Below, one piece after another: positions 1 through 9,952 of a stretch of 51,064 nt of DNA (positions are counted from its first letter, which is position 1; every line of letters begins with the position of its first letter). The stretch is from Thermoleophilaceae bacterium. GTDB taxonomy: Bacteria; Actinomycetota; Thermoleophilia; Solirubrobacterales; Thermoleophilaceae. Where the stretch lies: assembly GCA_030447905.1 (NCBI GenBank), contig JAUJNZ010000004.1:175181-226244 (forward strand). The letters are read 5' to 3'. Both the position numbers and the translations under genes were made by a program. The notes below the pieces were generated by a model, which worked only from the letters and a program-made list of their open reading frames with translations, was not told where the DNA came from and ran no database searches.

Positions 1-1
1 G

Positions 2-1084
2 GACCCAGCGAACTCAGTGGTGGTCGTGACCGGCGCGTCGAGCGGTATCGGGCGCGCGACCGCGCTTGCCTTCGCGGAGGCGGGCGCGTCGCTCGTCGTC
101 GCGGCTCGACGGGAGGCGGCGCTGCGTGAGTGCGCGGCTCAGTGCGAGGAGCGGGGCGCACGCGCCGTCGCGGTGGCCACCGACACGCGCGACGAGGCGG
201 CGATGGATCGGCTCGGAGAGATCGCGGTCGAGCGGTTCGGTGGCCTCGACGTGTGGGTGAACAACGCGGCGGTCCATCTCTTCGCGCGCTTTGACGAAGC
301 ACCGCCCGACCTCTGGCGAGAGGTCATGGAGGTCAACTTCTTCGGCTACGTCCACGGTGCCCGGGCAGCCATTCCTCGTTTTCGCCGCCAGGGCGGCGGC
401 ACCCTGATCAACGTCGCGTCGGTCAACTCGGCGGTGGGCGCCCCCTACGCGAGCGCCTATGTCGCCTCGAAGTTCGCGCTTCGGGGGTTCGCCGAGTCCC
501 TGCGAGAGGAGCTCCGTGGGGAGGGGATCGACGTCTGCACGGTGATGCCGGCCTCGATCGACACGCCGCTCTTCCAGCACGCGGCCAACCTCACCGGGCG
601 CGCGGCCAAGCCCTTGCGCCCGATCATCCGACCCGAGCGGGTCGCCGCAGCGATCGTCCGCTGCGCCAAGCGACCGAGGCGGGAGCTGATCGTGGGAGCC
701 TCGGGCCGCCAGCTCGTCCTGACCCACGCGCTCGTGCCCTCGGTCTTCGAGCGCCTCATGGCCTGGAACGTCGAGCGCGAGCACTTCCGCCACGAGCCAC
801 TCGAGCCCACCCCCGGAAACGTCTATGAGCCGATGCCCGAGTGGACGGGCGTAACGGGCGGGTGGAAGGAAGGAGACGCCTCGCCGAAGGGCTCGGGCCC
901 CGCCCGCACCGCCGGGGCGGTCGGGACGGCTGCCTTTTCCCTGACGAAGACGGCGGCCATGGTTATCACGACGGCGGCTCCCGCCGCCCTCGCGCTCGCA
1001 GCCCGAGGTTTCAGGCCAGCGCCTCGGAGGCGACCAGGGGTAGGTGCCCCGGAACGGCTGCTCCGGCGCTCCCTCCGATCGTGA
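2..1084 (+). CDS. Short-chain dehydrogenase/reductase (SDR), 5'-partial
   Basis: NAD(P)-dependent oxidoreductase of the classical SDR superfamily, cytosolic, substrate unknown. The cofactor motif TGASSGIG lies at about 29-52, followed by the NNAA motif (NNAG equivalent), an S in VASVNSAVG and the catalytic YVASK (Y codon 458-460, K codon 470-472). The frame is open to the left edge (DPANS precedes the first GTG at 17), so the true start probably lies just outside the window; a GTG at 17 or 20 would leave almost no residues before the first beta strand. The last 80 or so residues after the SDR core are Arg/Ala/Pro-rich and unlike the fold, so the C-terminal extension is either disordered or reads on past a lost stop. 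Family assignment is firm; substrate cannot be inferred. Confidence 0.9.
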   Translation, partial: DPANSVVVVTGASSGIGRATALAFAEAGASLVVAARREAALRECAAQCEERGARAVAVATDTRDEAAMDRLGEIAVERFGGLDVWVNNAAVHLFARFDEAPPDLWREVMEVNFFGYVHGARAAIPRFRRQGGGTLINVASVNSAVGAPYASAYVASKFALRGFAESLREELRGEGIDVCTVMPASIDTPLFQHAANLTGRAAKPLRPIIRPERVAAAIVRCAKRPRRELIVGASGRQLVLTHALVPSVFERLMAWNVEREHFRHEPLEPTPGNVYEPMPEWTGVTGGWKEGDASPKGSGPARTAGAVGTAAFSLTKTAAMVITTAAPAALALAARGFRPAPRRRPGVGAPERLLRRSLRS

Positions 1085-1529
1085 GGGAAGGTACTTCGGC
1101 CACCTCGCCTGGGCAGGCATCGCACCAGCCGACACGGCGGCGCCCACGATCGACGCCGTCTCGCCTGCTGACGGGCAGGTCGGCGTCTCGACGCGGCGAG
1201 CGTGAGCATCGCCTTCAACGAGGCGATGGACCCGCGGCGCCACGGAGGCTGCCCTACAAAGGCCGAAGCTCGGCAGAGCTGCACCCAGACGCTGGCGGTG
1301 TGGCGGTGGACGACGGGCAGCTGGGTGGGACCGACTCGCGCACCGTCGGGACCACCGAGGTCCAGGTCGACAAGGCACCGACAGGGGTCCTCGCCGACTA
1401 ACGTCAGCGGCAAGCGGCGACGGCGAGGTTCGCGTGCGCGTGCGGTGCGCGCACTTCGTCCGGGTTCTATGCGAGTGGCGATCTTGAGGGCCGTCTACGA
1501 GCGGCCGTAGCGAGAAGAGCCGCTCGCCC
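1085..1529. other. Intergenic region without a recognisable gene
   Basis: About 445 bp between the SDR gene and the sigma-factor terminator. Open frames exist on both strands but none gives a protein I recognise, and none has a good ribosome binding site. The plus-strand stretch ending at 1401 reads like coding sequence for about 30 residues (VAVDDGQLGGTDSRTVG...), so it could be the tail of a decayed gene. I assign nothing here. Confidence 0.5.
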
Positions 1530-1553
1530 GGCGCCCGGATCCCTCCGGGCGCC
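1530..1553 (-). terminator. Hairpin terminator of the sigma-factor gene
   Basis: Perfect 9-bp inverted repeat GGCGCCCGG (1530-1538) / CCGGGCGCC (1545-1553) with a 6-nt loop, starting 11 nt beyond the stop codon of the minus-strand sigma gene. There is no U-tract, as is usual for very GC-rich actinobacterial terminators. Confidence 0.65.
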
Positions 1554-1564
1554 TCGAACCAACC

Positions 1565-2587
1565 TCAGGCCGCCTCGCGCAGATCCTCGAGCTCGCCGCT
1601 CTCGGCGAGCCGGCGCAGGGCCTGCTCCTCGACCTGGCGCGTGCGCTCGGCGTTCATGCCGAGCTCGGCACCCGCCTCGCGGAGCGACTTCGGCTGCTCG
1701 CCCGCGAGACCGAAGCGGAGGGTGACGACCTTACGCTCGGTCTCGGGGAGCTGGCCGACCACCCGGCGAACCCGCTGCTCGCCCAGGGATCCTCCGACCT
1801 CGTCCTCGGGCTGCGGCCGATCGCTCGGAAGCAGCTCCCCGAGTGCCGTCTCGCCGTCCTCGCCGACCGCCTGGTCGAGGCTCGCCAGGCTGCGAGCGGT
1901 CTCGCGGGCTTCGAGTACCTGCTCCACCGGCAGCTCGGCGCCCTCTGCGATCTCCTCGTCGGTGGGATCGCGCGACAGCTTCGCCGCGAGCTCCTGCTCG
2001 ACCTTGCGCACCTTGCGCTCGCGCTGGCCGATGTGAACCGGCACCCGGATCGTCCGGCCCGAGTTGGCGAGGCCGCGCTGGATCGACTGGCGGATCCACA
2101 GGGTGCCGTAGGTCGAGAACTTGAAGCCGCGCCGCCAGTCGAATTTCTCGACGGCGCGGATCAGGCCGAGCATGCCCTCCTGGATCAGGTCCCCCAGGGA
2201 GAGACCCTGGTGCTGGTAGCGCCGCGCCTGGGAGATCACGAGCCGGAGGTTCGAGTTGATCATGCGGTCCTTGGCCTCGACGTCGCCGCGCTCGATCCGC
2301 TTGGCCAGCTCGACCTCCTCCGCCGCGGTCAGCAGCGGGTAGCGACTGGCCTGCCGGAAGAAGAGCTGGACGGAGTCGAGCGTGGGGTCAGCGGTGGCGT
2401 TGGCCGTCGAGCTGCCCTCCGAGCGGGCGTCCGAAGCCGCTGGGGCATGGCCGCGGCGGCGCCGGCCCGGCCGCTTGGCGGGCGCTTCGGCCGGGATGCC
2501 GTTGTCGGTCATTCGCCCGTTCTCGTCGACCGCGTGGTCACCGCGGAGCCGAGGGGGGCGGGGGTTCATATCAGTGGGTACAGCCAA
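1565..2587 (-). CDS. RNA polymerase sigma factor, sigma-70 family (group 1/2 type)
   Basis: Primary-like sigma factor of 340 aa that directs RNA polymerase to -10/-35 promoters. Region 1.2 (DSVQLFFRQASRYPLLT) is followed by region 2 with SNLRLV, GLSLGDLIQEGMLGL and the -10 recognition helix around FKFSTYGTLWIRQSI; region 3 contains RTIRVPVHI, and region 4 ends in the helix-turn-helix NAERTRQVEEQALRRL. Region 1.1 is replaced by a roughly 75-residue low-complexity basic leader. Starts at 2587, 2569 (MNPRPP) or 2512 (MTDNG) are all possible and differ only in this leader. At 340 aa it is shorter than a housekeeping RpoD, so it may be a HrdB/SigB-like paralogue. Followed by a terminator; single-gene unit. 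Confidence 0.93.
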   Translation of the reverse strand: MAVPTDMNPRPPRLRGDHAVDENGRMTDNGIPAEAPAKRPGRRRRGHAPAASDARSEGSSTANATADPTLDSVQLFFRQASRYPLLTAAEEVELAKRIERGDVEAKDRMINSNLRLVISQARRYQHQGLSLGDLIQEGMLGLIRAVEKFDWRRGFKFSTYGTLWIRQSIQRGLANSGRTIRVPVHIGQRERKVRKVEQELAAKLSRDPTDEEIAEGAELPVEQVLEARETARSLASLDQAVGEDGETALGELLPSDRPQPEDEVGGSLGEQRVRRVVGQLPETERKVVTLRFGLAGEQPKSLREAGAELGMNAERTRQVEEQALRRLAESGELEDLREAA

Positions 2588-2666
2588 CTCGCGTCCTAAT
2601 CCCTCAAAGGTTTGATGATGATCGAATCTTAGCAGTCCGGCCGGTCAAAATAGGGCTTCCGCACCC

Positions 2667-2993
2667 TCAGACTACTTGCCTGGCCACCCCGCGCCCGAGT
2701 CCTGAGAGGACGGATCGGAGGAGCCCGGGGAAGCAAGCTTCCAGGTCGTCGGTTCGCAAGGAGACCAGGCGCTGGGTCCCTTCGGCCCGCGTCCACGTGA
2801 TACCGGCGTCGCGGAGCACCTTGAGGTGGTGGCTCAGCGTCGACTTGGAGACCGGCGCGCCGAGACAGCTGCACGCGAGCTCGCTGGCTCCATCGAGCGC
2901 ACGGACGATCTCGAGGCGGACCGGATCGCTCAGGGCGTGGAGGACCTGGGGCAGCTCCAGCTCGTCTTGGGCGGGGTGGGGTGGGGTCCTCAT
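2667..2993 (-). CDS. ArsR-family winged-helix transcriptional regulator
   Basis: Small dimeric repressor, 108 aa. The N-terminal helix ALSDPVRLEIVRAL and the recognition helix KSTLSHHLKVLRDAGI are the standard ArsR/HTH_5 signature, followed by the wing (RAEGTQRLVSLR). Two cysteines (ACSC) sit just before the recognition helix, near the position of the metal-sensing alpha-3 cysteines of ArsR/SmtB sensors, but many actinobacterial members of this type are not metal sensors, so an inducer cannot be named. A perfect palindrome lies 6 nt upstream of the start codon and is a plausible self-operator. The gene is divergent from the helicase gene. Confidence 0.88.
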   Translation of the reverse strand: MRTPPHPAQDELELPQVLHALSDPVRLEIVRALDGASELACSCLGAPVSKSTLSHHLKVLRDAGITWTRAEGTQRLVSLRTDDLEACFPGLLRSVLSGLGRGVARQVV

Positions 2994-2999
2994 CGAGAG

Positions 3000-3019
3000 G
3001 GTTCGAAAGCCTTCGAACC
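3000..3019. promoter_or_regulatory. Palindromic operator candidate for the ArsR regulator
   Basis: Perfect 8-bp inverted repeat GGTTCGAA (3000-3007) / TTCGAACC (3012-3019) with a 4-nt spacer, ending 6 nt from the start codon of the arsR-like gene. ArsR dimers bind short palindromes that overlap their own promoters, so autorepression is likely. A related half site (GCTTCGAGC) follows at about 3032. Binding by this protein is an inference from position and symmetry. Confidence 0.55.
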
Positions 3020-3187
3020 AGGATAGTGAAAGCTTCGAGCGCCCGCTTTCGTCTCACGTCGGTGCTAGCGTCACCAAGGCAGGCGGCGTCGCTGCTTGCG
3101 AGGTTCCGCTTCCGTGCGCTCCAGCGATCCGGGTCAGTCGAATCTCCCGAATCGTCCGGCGGCTCTCGGCCGCCAGCAAGGAGCCAC

Positions 3188-4459
<1,272 letters not shown>

Positions 4460-4608
4460 GGCATGGGATTCCGCCTGATCCTCCCGATCCGTCCCCGCCC
4501 GGACGGCCGTCAGGGCAGCGGGCGCGGTCTTCAGCTCGGGCGGTAGCAGCGGGCCGCGTCGGCGGCCGTGGAACAAGCGTACACCGGCGGTCAGCTTGCG
4601 CGATCGTC

Positions 4609-4614
4609 TAGGTT
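4609..4614 (+). promoter_or_regulatory. Candidate -10 element (TAGGTT) for a leaderless exonuclease mRNA
   Basis: TAGGTT lies 7 nt before the ATG at 4622, the spacing expected of a -10 box when transcription starts at or next to the start codon. No Shine-Dalgarno sequence is visible and no good -35 is seen. Similar boxes precede 26545 and 48505. Inferred from position only. Confidence 0.3.
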
Positions 4615-4621
4615 CGGTTGG

Positions 4622-5485
4622 ATGGCCGGTCCGCTGCTGCTCGTCGACGGCGACTCGATGCTGTTTCGTGCCTTCCACGCGCTGCCCGACTCGATCGAGG
4701 GCACCGACGGCCGGCCGGTCAACGCGCTGCTCGGGACGGCGAACCTCGTCCTTCGGGAGGTGGAGGCCCACGCTCCGCGGGCGGTGGTCATCTGCTTCGG
4801 CCAGGAGGCGGCCGCCTACCGGGTCGAGCTCTTCGCCGGCTATCACGCCGACCGTCCCGAGCTTCCCGACAAGCTCGCGGATCAGTTCGCTGCGGCTCCG
4901 GCGTTCCTAGGCGCCTTTGGATGGACGGTCGCCAGCCACAACTCACTCGAGGCCGACGACCTGCTGGGAGCCCTCGCGAGCCGCGAGTCCTCGGCCGGCG
5001 GACGAGCGCTGATCATGACCGGCGACCGCGATCTGTACCAGTGCGCCGGCGAGCGGGTGAGCGTGCTCTACGTCCGGACCGGACGCGAGGGCGCCGAGGT
5101 CGTCGACCCGGCTGAGGTCGAGCGGCGCTACGGTGTGGGGCCCCGGCTCGTGCCGGACTTCATCGCCCTTCGCGGCGACCCCGCCGACGGGATTCCGGGC
5201 GCGAAGGGCGTCGGAGAGAAGACGGCGGCCGCCCTGCTCCAGCGCTATGGCTCGCTCGAGGCGGCCCTCGACGGAGCCCTGGGCGAGGCGCGCGCGAGCG
5301 TCCGTACCGCCCTGCTCGACGGGCGCGATCAATTGATCGCCTTCAAGGAGGTCGCGACCCTGCGCGACATCGAGCTCGAGCTTCCGCCGGACCGCGAGAC
5401 CGACTACCGCGGGGCCGCCCGAGCGGCCGCGCAGCTCGGCATGAGGCGGCTCGCCGAGCGGCTCGAGCGGGCCGCCGCGGACTGA
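4622..5485 (+). CDS. 5'-3' exonuclease, Pol I N-terminal / ExoIX type
   Basis: Stand-alone 287-aa homologue of the FEN-like 5'-nuclease domain of DNA polymerase I, acting on flaps and RNA primers during replication and repair. The acidic metal-binding clusters are present: LLVDGDSMLFRAFHAL at the N-terminus, SLEADDLLGALA and MTGDRDLYQ in the middle. The helix-hairpin-helix follows as DPADGIPGAKGVGEKTAAALL. ATG 4622 starts directly at the first beta strand; the open frame extends to 4568 but adds unrelated residues. The position next to dinB (convergent, 14 nt between stops) gives a small DNA-repair cluster, though not an operon. Confidence 0.93.
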   Translation: MAGPLLLVDGDSMLFRAFHALPDSIEGTDGRPVNALLGTANLVLREVEAHAPRAVVICFGQEAAAYRVELFAGYHADRPELPDKLADQFAAAPAFLGAFGWTVASHNSLEADDLLGALASRESSAGGRALIMTGDRDLYQCAGERVSVLYVRTGREGAEVVDPAEVERRYGVGPRLVPDFIALRGDPADGIPGAKGVGEKTAAALLQRYGSLEAALDGALGEARASVRTALLDGRDQLIAFKEVATLRDIELELPPDRETDYRGAARAAAQLGMRRLAERLERAAAD

Positions 5486-5499
5486 GTCGCCGGCCGACT

Positions 5500-6591
5500 T
5501 CAACCCGGCTCGCCGAGCGCCAGCGCGAGCTGGTCACAGCCGATCGGCTCCGCCTGAGATCCCGGGCCCCCGCTCGCGTCGAGGCCGGCCACCCGCACGC
5601 CGAGCAGGCGCACCGGCCGGGGGGGATCGAAGCGCCGCAGCAGCTCGCCGGCCACCGCGCCGACGACGGCCGCGTCGTTCGTCGCCTCGGGCAGCGTCCG
5701 GGCGCGCGTGTGCGTGGAGAAGTCGTCGAGGCGGACCTTGATGCCGACCGTCCTTCCCGTCCGGTCCTGAGTCCGCAGGCGCTCGCACAGCTCGCGACCG
5801 AGCTGCTCGAGGGCGGGCAGCAGCGCGGGCACTCCGCGGAGGTCGGTGTGGAAGGTGGTCTCCCGCGACTCGGACTTGGCCGTCCGGGCGAGCTCGAGCC
5901 CCCGGTCGTCCTCGAAGCGCGCGAGCCGACCGAGACCGCGGCCGAGTCGCGGCCCGAACCAGCCCGAGAGGTCGGCCTCGGAGGCGGCGGCTAGGCCGTC
6001 GAGGGTCTCGATCCCCAGGCTCGCGAGCCGTGCGGCCGTCTTCGGGCCGATCCCCGGGAGCAGTCCCGGCGGCTCACTACCGAAGCGCCTGCGCGCCTCG
6101 GCGGCCGAGAGGAACACGAAGCCGTCGGGCTTGTCGGCGTCGGAGGCGACCTTGGCCACCAGCTTGTTGGGCCCGATCCCGATCGAGCAGACGAGCCCCG
6201 TCTGCTCGCGCACGGTCGCCTTGAGGCGGCGCCCGGCAGTCTCCGGGCGCTCGAGGTCGGAGAGGTCGAGGTAGGCCTCGTCGAGTCCTACCGGCTCCAC
6301 GCGATCGATCTCCTCGCGGAGGATCGCCATGACCTCGCGCGAGCGGTCGCGATAGGCCGGAAAGTCGGGCTCGATAGATACCGCCTCCGGGCAGAGGCGC
6401 CGCGCCCGCGCCGCCGGGGTGGCCGAGAAGATGCCGAAGCGGCGCGCCTCGTAGCTCGCGGTGGTGACGACGGCGCGGGGGCCGCGCCCGGCGACGACGA
6501 CCGGCAGACCGCGTAGCTCCGGTCGCCGGGCGAGCTCGACGCTCACGTAGAAGGCGTCGAGGTCGAGGTGGGCGATGCAGCGGGACGCCAT
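5500..6591 (-). CDS. dinB: DNA polymerase IV (Y-family)
   Basis: Error-prone translesion polymerase, 363 aa. Conserved palm residues are in IAHLDLDAFYVSVEL at the N-terminus and GLDEAYLDLS further on; the fingers motif SYEARRFGIFS and the helix-hairpin-helix LLPGIGPKTAARLASLGI are intact, as is the little-finger segment around TFHTDL and GIKVRLDDFSTHTRA. ATG 6591 is chosen because it puts the first catalytic Asp about nine residues from the start as in the family; the frame continues upstream to 6690 but that extension is unrelated. No beta-clamp motif is obvious in the short C-terminal tail. Confidence 0.95.
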   Translation of the reverse strand: MASRCIAHLDLDAFYVSVELARRPELRGLPVVVAGRGPRAVVTTASYEARRFGIFSATPAARARRLCPEAVSIEPDFPAYRDRSREVMAILREEIDRVEPVGLDEAYLDLSDLERPETAGRRLKATVREQTGLVCSIGIGPNKLVAKVASDADKPDGFVFLSAAEARRRFGSEPPGLLPGIGPKTAARLASLGIETLDGLAAASEADLSGWFGPRLGRGLGRLARFEDDRGLELARTAKSESRETTFHTDLRGVPALLPALEQLGRELCERLRTQDRTGRTVGIKVRLDDFSTHTRARTLPEATNDAAVVGAVAGELLRRFDPPRPVRLLGVRVAGLDASGGPGSQAEPIGCDQLALALGEPG

Positions 6592-6696
6592 GTCGAGAAC
6601 GCTAGTCGGCAGTGCGGATCGCTCGCGGGGAAGAGCCGGCGCCTGCCGCCGGCCTTGCGCGCTAGCTTTCGAGTCGGCCGGTCGACGCACCCCACC

Positions 6697-8119
6697 ATGG
6701 AGTTGAACGCTGCAGAGCCGGGCCTGACCGAGGCGCTCGCCGAAAGCGAGAACCGCTTTCGCTGCCTCGTCGAGTACGCCTCCGACGGCTACCTCCTCTG
6801 CGACCAGGACGGCCGCGTCCTCGACGTGAACACGAGCGCCTGCGACGCGTTCGGCTACGCACGTGACGAGCTCGGCGGCCTCTCACTGGGCGACCTCGTC
6901 GAGGACCCGAGCGCCGTCGGCGCGCTGACCGAGGCCGACGACACCATGTGCGGCGGTGGGGCGCGCACGGTCGAGGTGACCGCCGGGCGCCGCGACGGGC
7001 GGACGTTCCCCGTCGAAGCGCGCGTCGGGCTGCTCGAGGGACGCACGGGCCGAACGTTCATGACGCTGATGCGCGACGTATCCGAGCGCGAGCACGACCG
7101 GCGCCGGATCGAGTACCTGAGCGACCACGACGAGCTCACCGAGCTGCCGAACTGCCGCTTCTTCGCGTCGCAGGTGGAGGAGCCGTCGAGCGGGCCGGGC
7201 GATCCGACCGCCACGTGGCCGTCCTGCACGTCGATCTCAACCGCTTCAGCCTCGTCAACCAGGGCCTCGGCTCGGCCGGAGGGGATGAGCTGCTGCGCCA
7301 GACGGCCGGGCGGCTGCGCGAGGCCGCCCGCCCGATGGACCTCGTGGCTCGCCACTCGGCCGACGAGTTCCTCCTGCTCGCCTCCGACCTGGCCCCGGAA
7401 CAGCCGGAGGCGGATGGCCAAGCCGAGCCGGCGGGACCGGCGGTCGCGCACGCGATCGCCGACGCGATCCATGCCGCCCTCGGGAGCCCGTTCGACGTCG
7501 ACGGAACCGAGGTCTACGTGACGCCACCGTCGGCATCAGCCTCTACCCCCTCGACGCCGACGCCCCCGCCATCCTCCTGCGCCACGCCGATCAGGCCGCC
7601 CAGCACGCCAAGCGGCCGGGCGAGGGACCGACCAACCAGTTCGCCGAGGACACGAGCGACAAGTGGGCGCGTCTCTGGCTCGCCACGCGCCTGCGCAAGG
7701 GCGTTGAGCGCGAGGACCTGAACCTGCACTACCAGCCATCGTCGACCTCCGCACGCTGCCCGGAGGCGACGTGCCCGACCGGCTCGGTGACCACATCCAT
7801 GGAGGCGCTCGTTCGCTGGCGCGACCGCGAGGGCCTCGTGCCTCCGGCTGGGCACTCCTCGTTCGGCCGCCTGTCCGAGCTGCCATGCCAGGTGCTCCAG
7901 ATCGATCGCACGTTCGTCGCCCGCCTGCCCGACGACGCGCGTGCCGCTTCGATGGTCACCGCCATGCTCGAGCTCGCGGACCGGCTCGGCATGCGCGCCG
8001 TCGCCGAGGGGATAGAGACGGTGGAGCAGCTCGAGTTCCTGACCGCCCACGGCTGCCCGCTCGGCCAGGGATTTCTGTTCGGCCGGCCGGTCCCCGCACA
8101 GCAGGTGGCGCTGCTGTAG
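6697..8119 (+). pseudogene. Decayed PAS-GGDEF-EAL cyclic-di-GMP signalling gene
   Basis: Homology runs through the full domain order but changes reading frame repeatedly. PAS (ENRFRCLVEYASDGYLL) starts at 6697. The GGDEF domain begins in the same frame (YLSDHDELTELPN) and resumes in another after about 7182, where one G appears lost (VEEP for VEEAVERA). Another G is lost near 7522 (VYVT then ATVGISLYPLDA) and a C near 7732 (LHYQP, then IVDL); the frame changes again before MEALVRWRD (7799). The EAL domain lacks about 90-100 residues: VPPAG is joined directly to HSSFGRLSELP, so the DDFGTG block and other metal ligands are gone. The GGDEF signature itself reads SADEF. Even without the frameshifts neither catalytic domain could work normally. 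The final piece ends in GQGFLFGRPVP, the usual EAL C-terminus. Confidence 0.88.
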
Positions 8120-8189
8120 CGCCCGCGCGGTGGACGCGCGACAACGCGCCTGGGGCGGCGCGAGGCGCTCCCTCCGGTAGCGGGACTCC

Positions 8190-9752
8190 CTACCGGACCA
8201 CGACCTCCTCCACGAAGACATCCTTGTCGCCGTTGTCGTCGGTCACGGTCAGCTTGGGGAAGTAGCGGCCGGGGCGGCTGTAGCGGTGGCTAGGCGCCAT
8301 GCCGTGCTCGCCAGCACCGTCGCCGAAGCTCCAGGCGTAGTCGACGATCCGTCCGTCGGGGTCCGATGTGGGCGAGGCGTCGAACCGCAGGGCGCCGGGC
8401 GCGGACGCCGTCGCGGCCTTCGCCTCGGAAGCCGGCGGCAGGTTGCCGCCGTTCAGGAGCCGGGTCGTGATGTCCGTCTCGTAGTCGACGTAGTGGCGGT
8501 AGTTGCCGCGCATGAAGAGGATCGACATGTCGGTGTCGAAGGTACGTAGTCCCCGGGGCGAGAACGGACGGATGTTCTCGACGCTCGAGCCCGAGGTCAC
8601 GGGGGTCCTGGTCCACCGGGAGCCACCGTTCGACGTCCGCCAGGTCTCGACCTCGTGCATGCCCCTGACCTCACGCGAGAGATAGACGACCGACGGGTTC
8701 TCCTGGTCGATGGTGATGCCGCCCGAGTACCAGGGCTCGGCGCCGTTGTCGGCGATCGTGCCGCCCGCCGCGACGAACCGGTGGCGAACCCACTTGGCGC
8801 CGGTCCAGCGGGCGTACCAGTAGTAGTGCTCCCGGGAAGAGCCGAAGGAGGCGTACACGATGATCGGGCGGCCGCGAGAGTCGGCGGCGACATCGTGGAT
8901 CCACGTCTTCTGTCGCCTGCCGGAGTGGACCCTGTCGACCTCGTTCAGCTCGAGCGGGAGACTTGACATCGACCCGATCCGCCAACCGTTCGCCCGGTAG
9001 AACGAGCCCGGCTTGTAGCGCGCGTAGTAGATGTTGAGGTTCCCACGCGAGGGATGGCCCTTGGTGAAGGCGAAGTGGATCTTGTCCTTGTTGTCGGACG
9101 CGGCCTTCAAGTAAGGCCGGTGGTGAGGCGAGCGGATCAGGTCCCGCGCCCTCGTCCAGGTAGCGCCTCCGTTGCCCGTCGAAGCGTAAGTGGGCCACGA
9201 GCTCCCGCCGCGCCAGAGAAGCCACAGCCGCCTCTCCGCCGGCAGCCAGATCGGGTTCGGGTAGGTGTTGCCCCGGACCGATCCGGTCGATTCCTTGCGC
9301 GTGTTGGTGGGAATGGAGCGCTCGCGACCCCAGGAAGCGACGTCCTCGGGATTGCGAGACGTGCGGTAGTACATCTTCGCGCCGTTGTGCCTGGAGTAGA
9401 AGACCACGACCCGTCCGTCGGGCCGAACCGTCAGGGCGGGGTTGTTGTGGTCGTCGACCCCCAACCGCCAGTGGAGGACCGCCGTAGTGCGCAGCTTGGA
9501 CGTGTGGTCGTAGCTGGCGATCTTGACGTCGCCCTCCCGATCGAGCCAGCCGACGTAAGTGCGGCTGAAACGCCCCCGGTGATGGACGCCCCTGGGGTCG
9601 GCGAACCAGCACCAGCCCCCGGCGCCGAGCGAGCGAAGCTCCGGTCGTGGAGCAGCCGCGGCCGGGCCCGCCAGAGAGGCTGCCCAGACAGCACACACGA
9701 CGGCAGCGAGGAGCGGCGCGTTGACGAGCGGACGGCGAAGGTGCAGCGGCAT
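8190..9752 (-). CDS. Secreted BNR_4-type beta-propeller protein with C-terminal PKD domain
   Basis: Exported protein of 520 aa. A hydrophobic signal peptide with an AAAAP cleavage region is followed by a beta-propeller with repeated aromatic/Asp-rich blades (GWCWFADPRGV, HNNPALTVRPDGRVVVFYS, GNTYPNPIWL, YYWYARWTGAKW). This layout resembles the BNR_4 family, whose fold is shared with polysaccharide lyases such as ulvan lyases and with sialidase-like proteins. A PKD domain occupies about residues 430-520 (FDASPTSDPDGRIVDYAWSF, then GRYFPKLTVTDDNG). The likely role is recognition or cleavage of an extracellular polysaccharide; which one cannot be told. The start at 9752 leads directly into the basic n-region MPLHLRRP. 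Single gene, convergent with the decayed GGDEF-EAL gene. Confidence 0.82.
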   Translation of the reverse strand: MPLHLRRPLVNAPLLAAVVCAVWAASLAGPAAAAPRPELRSLGAGGWCWFADPRGVHHRGRFSRTYVGWLDREGDVKIASYDHTSKLRTTAVLHWRLGVDDHNNPALTVRPDGRVVVFYSRHNGAKMYYRTSRNPEDVASWGRERSIPTNTRKESTGSVRGNTYPNPIWLPAERRLWLLWRGGSSWPTYASTGNGGATWTRARDLIRSPHHRPYLKAASDNKDKIHFAFTKGHPSRGNLNIYYARYKPGSFYRANGWRIGSMSSLPLELNEVDRVHSGRRQKTWIHDVAADSRGRPIIVYASFGSSREHYYWYARWTGAKWVRHRFVAAGGTIADNGAEPWYSGGITIDQENPSVVYLSREVRGMHEVETWRTSNGGSRWTRTPVTSGSSVENIRPFSPRGLRTFDTDMSILFMRGNYRHYVDYETDITTRLLNGGNLPPASEAKAATASAPGALRFDASPTSDPDGRIVDYAWSFGDGAGEHGMAPSHRYSRPGRYFPKLTVTDDNGDKDVFVEEVVVR

Positions 9753-9952
9753 GGAAACCCTGTTCGGTGGTGCTGAAGAACGACTTGCGGCGTCTACTCG
9801 CTACCGCCCGTCAGCCGCTCACCCTAGGGCACGCACGGGGTTTCGGTGCTCGTGGAGAGACCCGGCCACGGCGTGTCCCCGAAGTCGAGCTGCCCGGGGA
9901 CGGTGTGCTTAACCTTGGGAGCCGAAGATAGGCTGAAGGATCGAGCAATGCG

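Noticed and set aside
14-1378. 454-aa open frame on the minus strand
   Set aside because: It lies antisense to the SDR gene, is Arg/Pro-rich without domain signatures, and results from the strong codon bias of the real gene.
3000-3019. tRNA T-arm-like GGTTCGAA
   Set aside because: It is half of a perfect palindrome with no surrounding tRNA cloverleaf.
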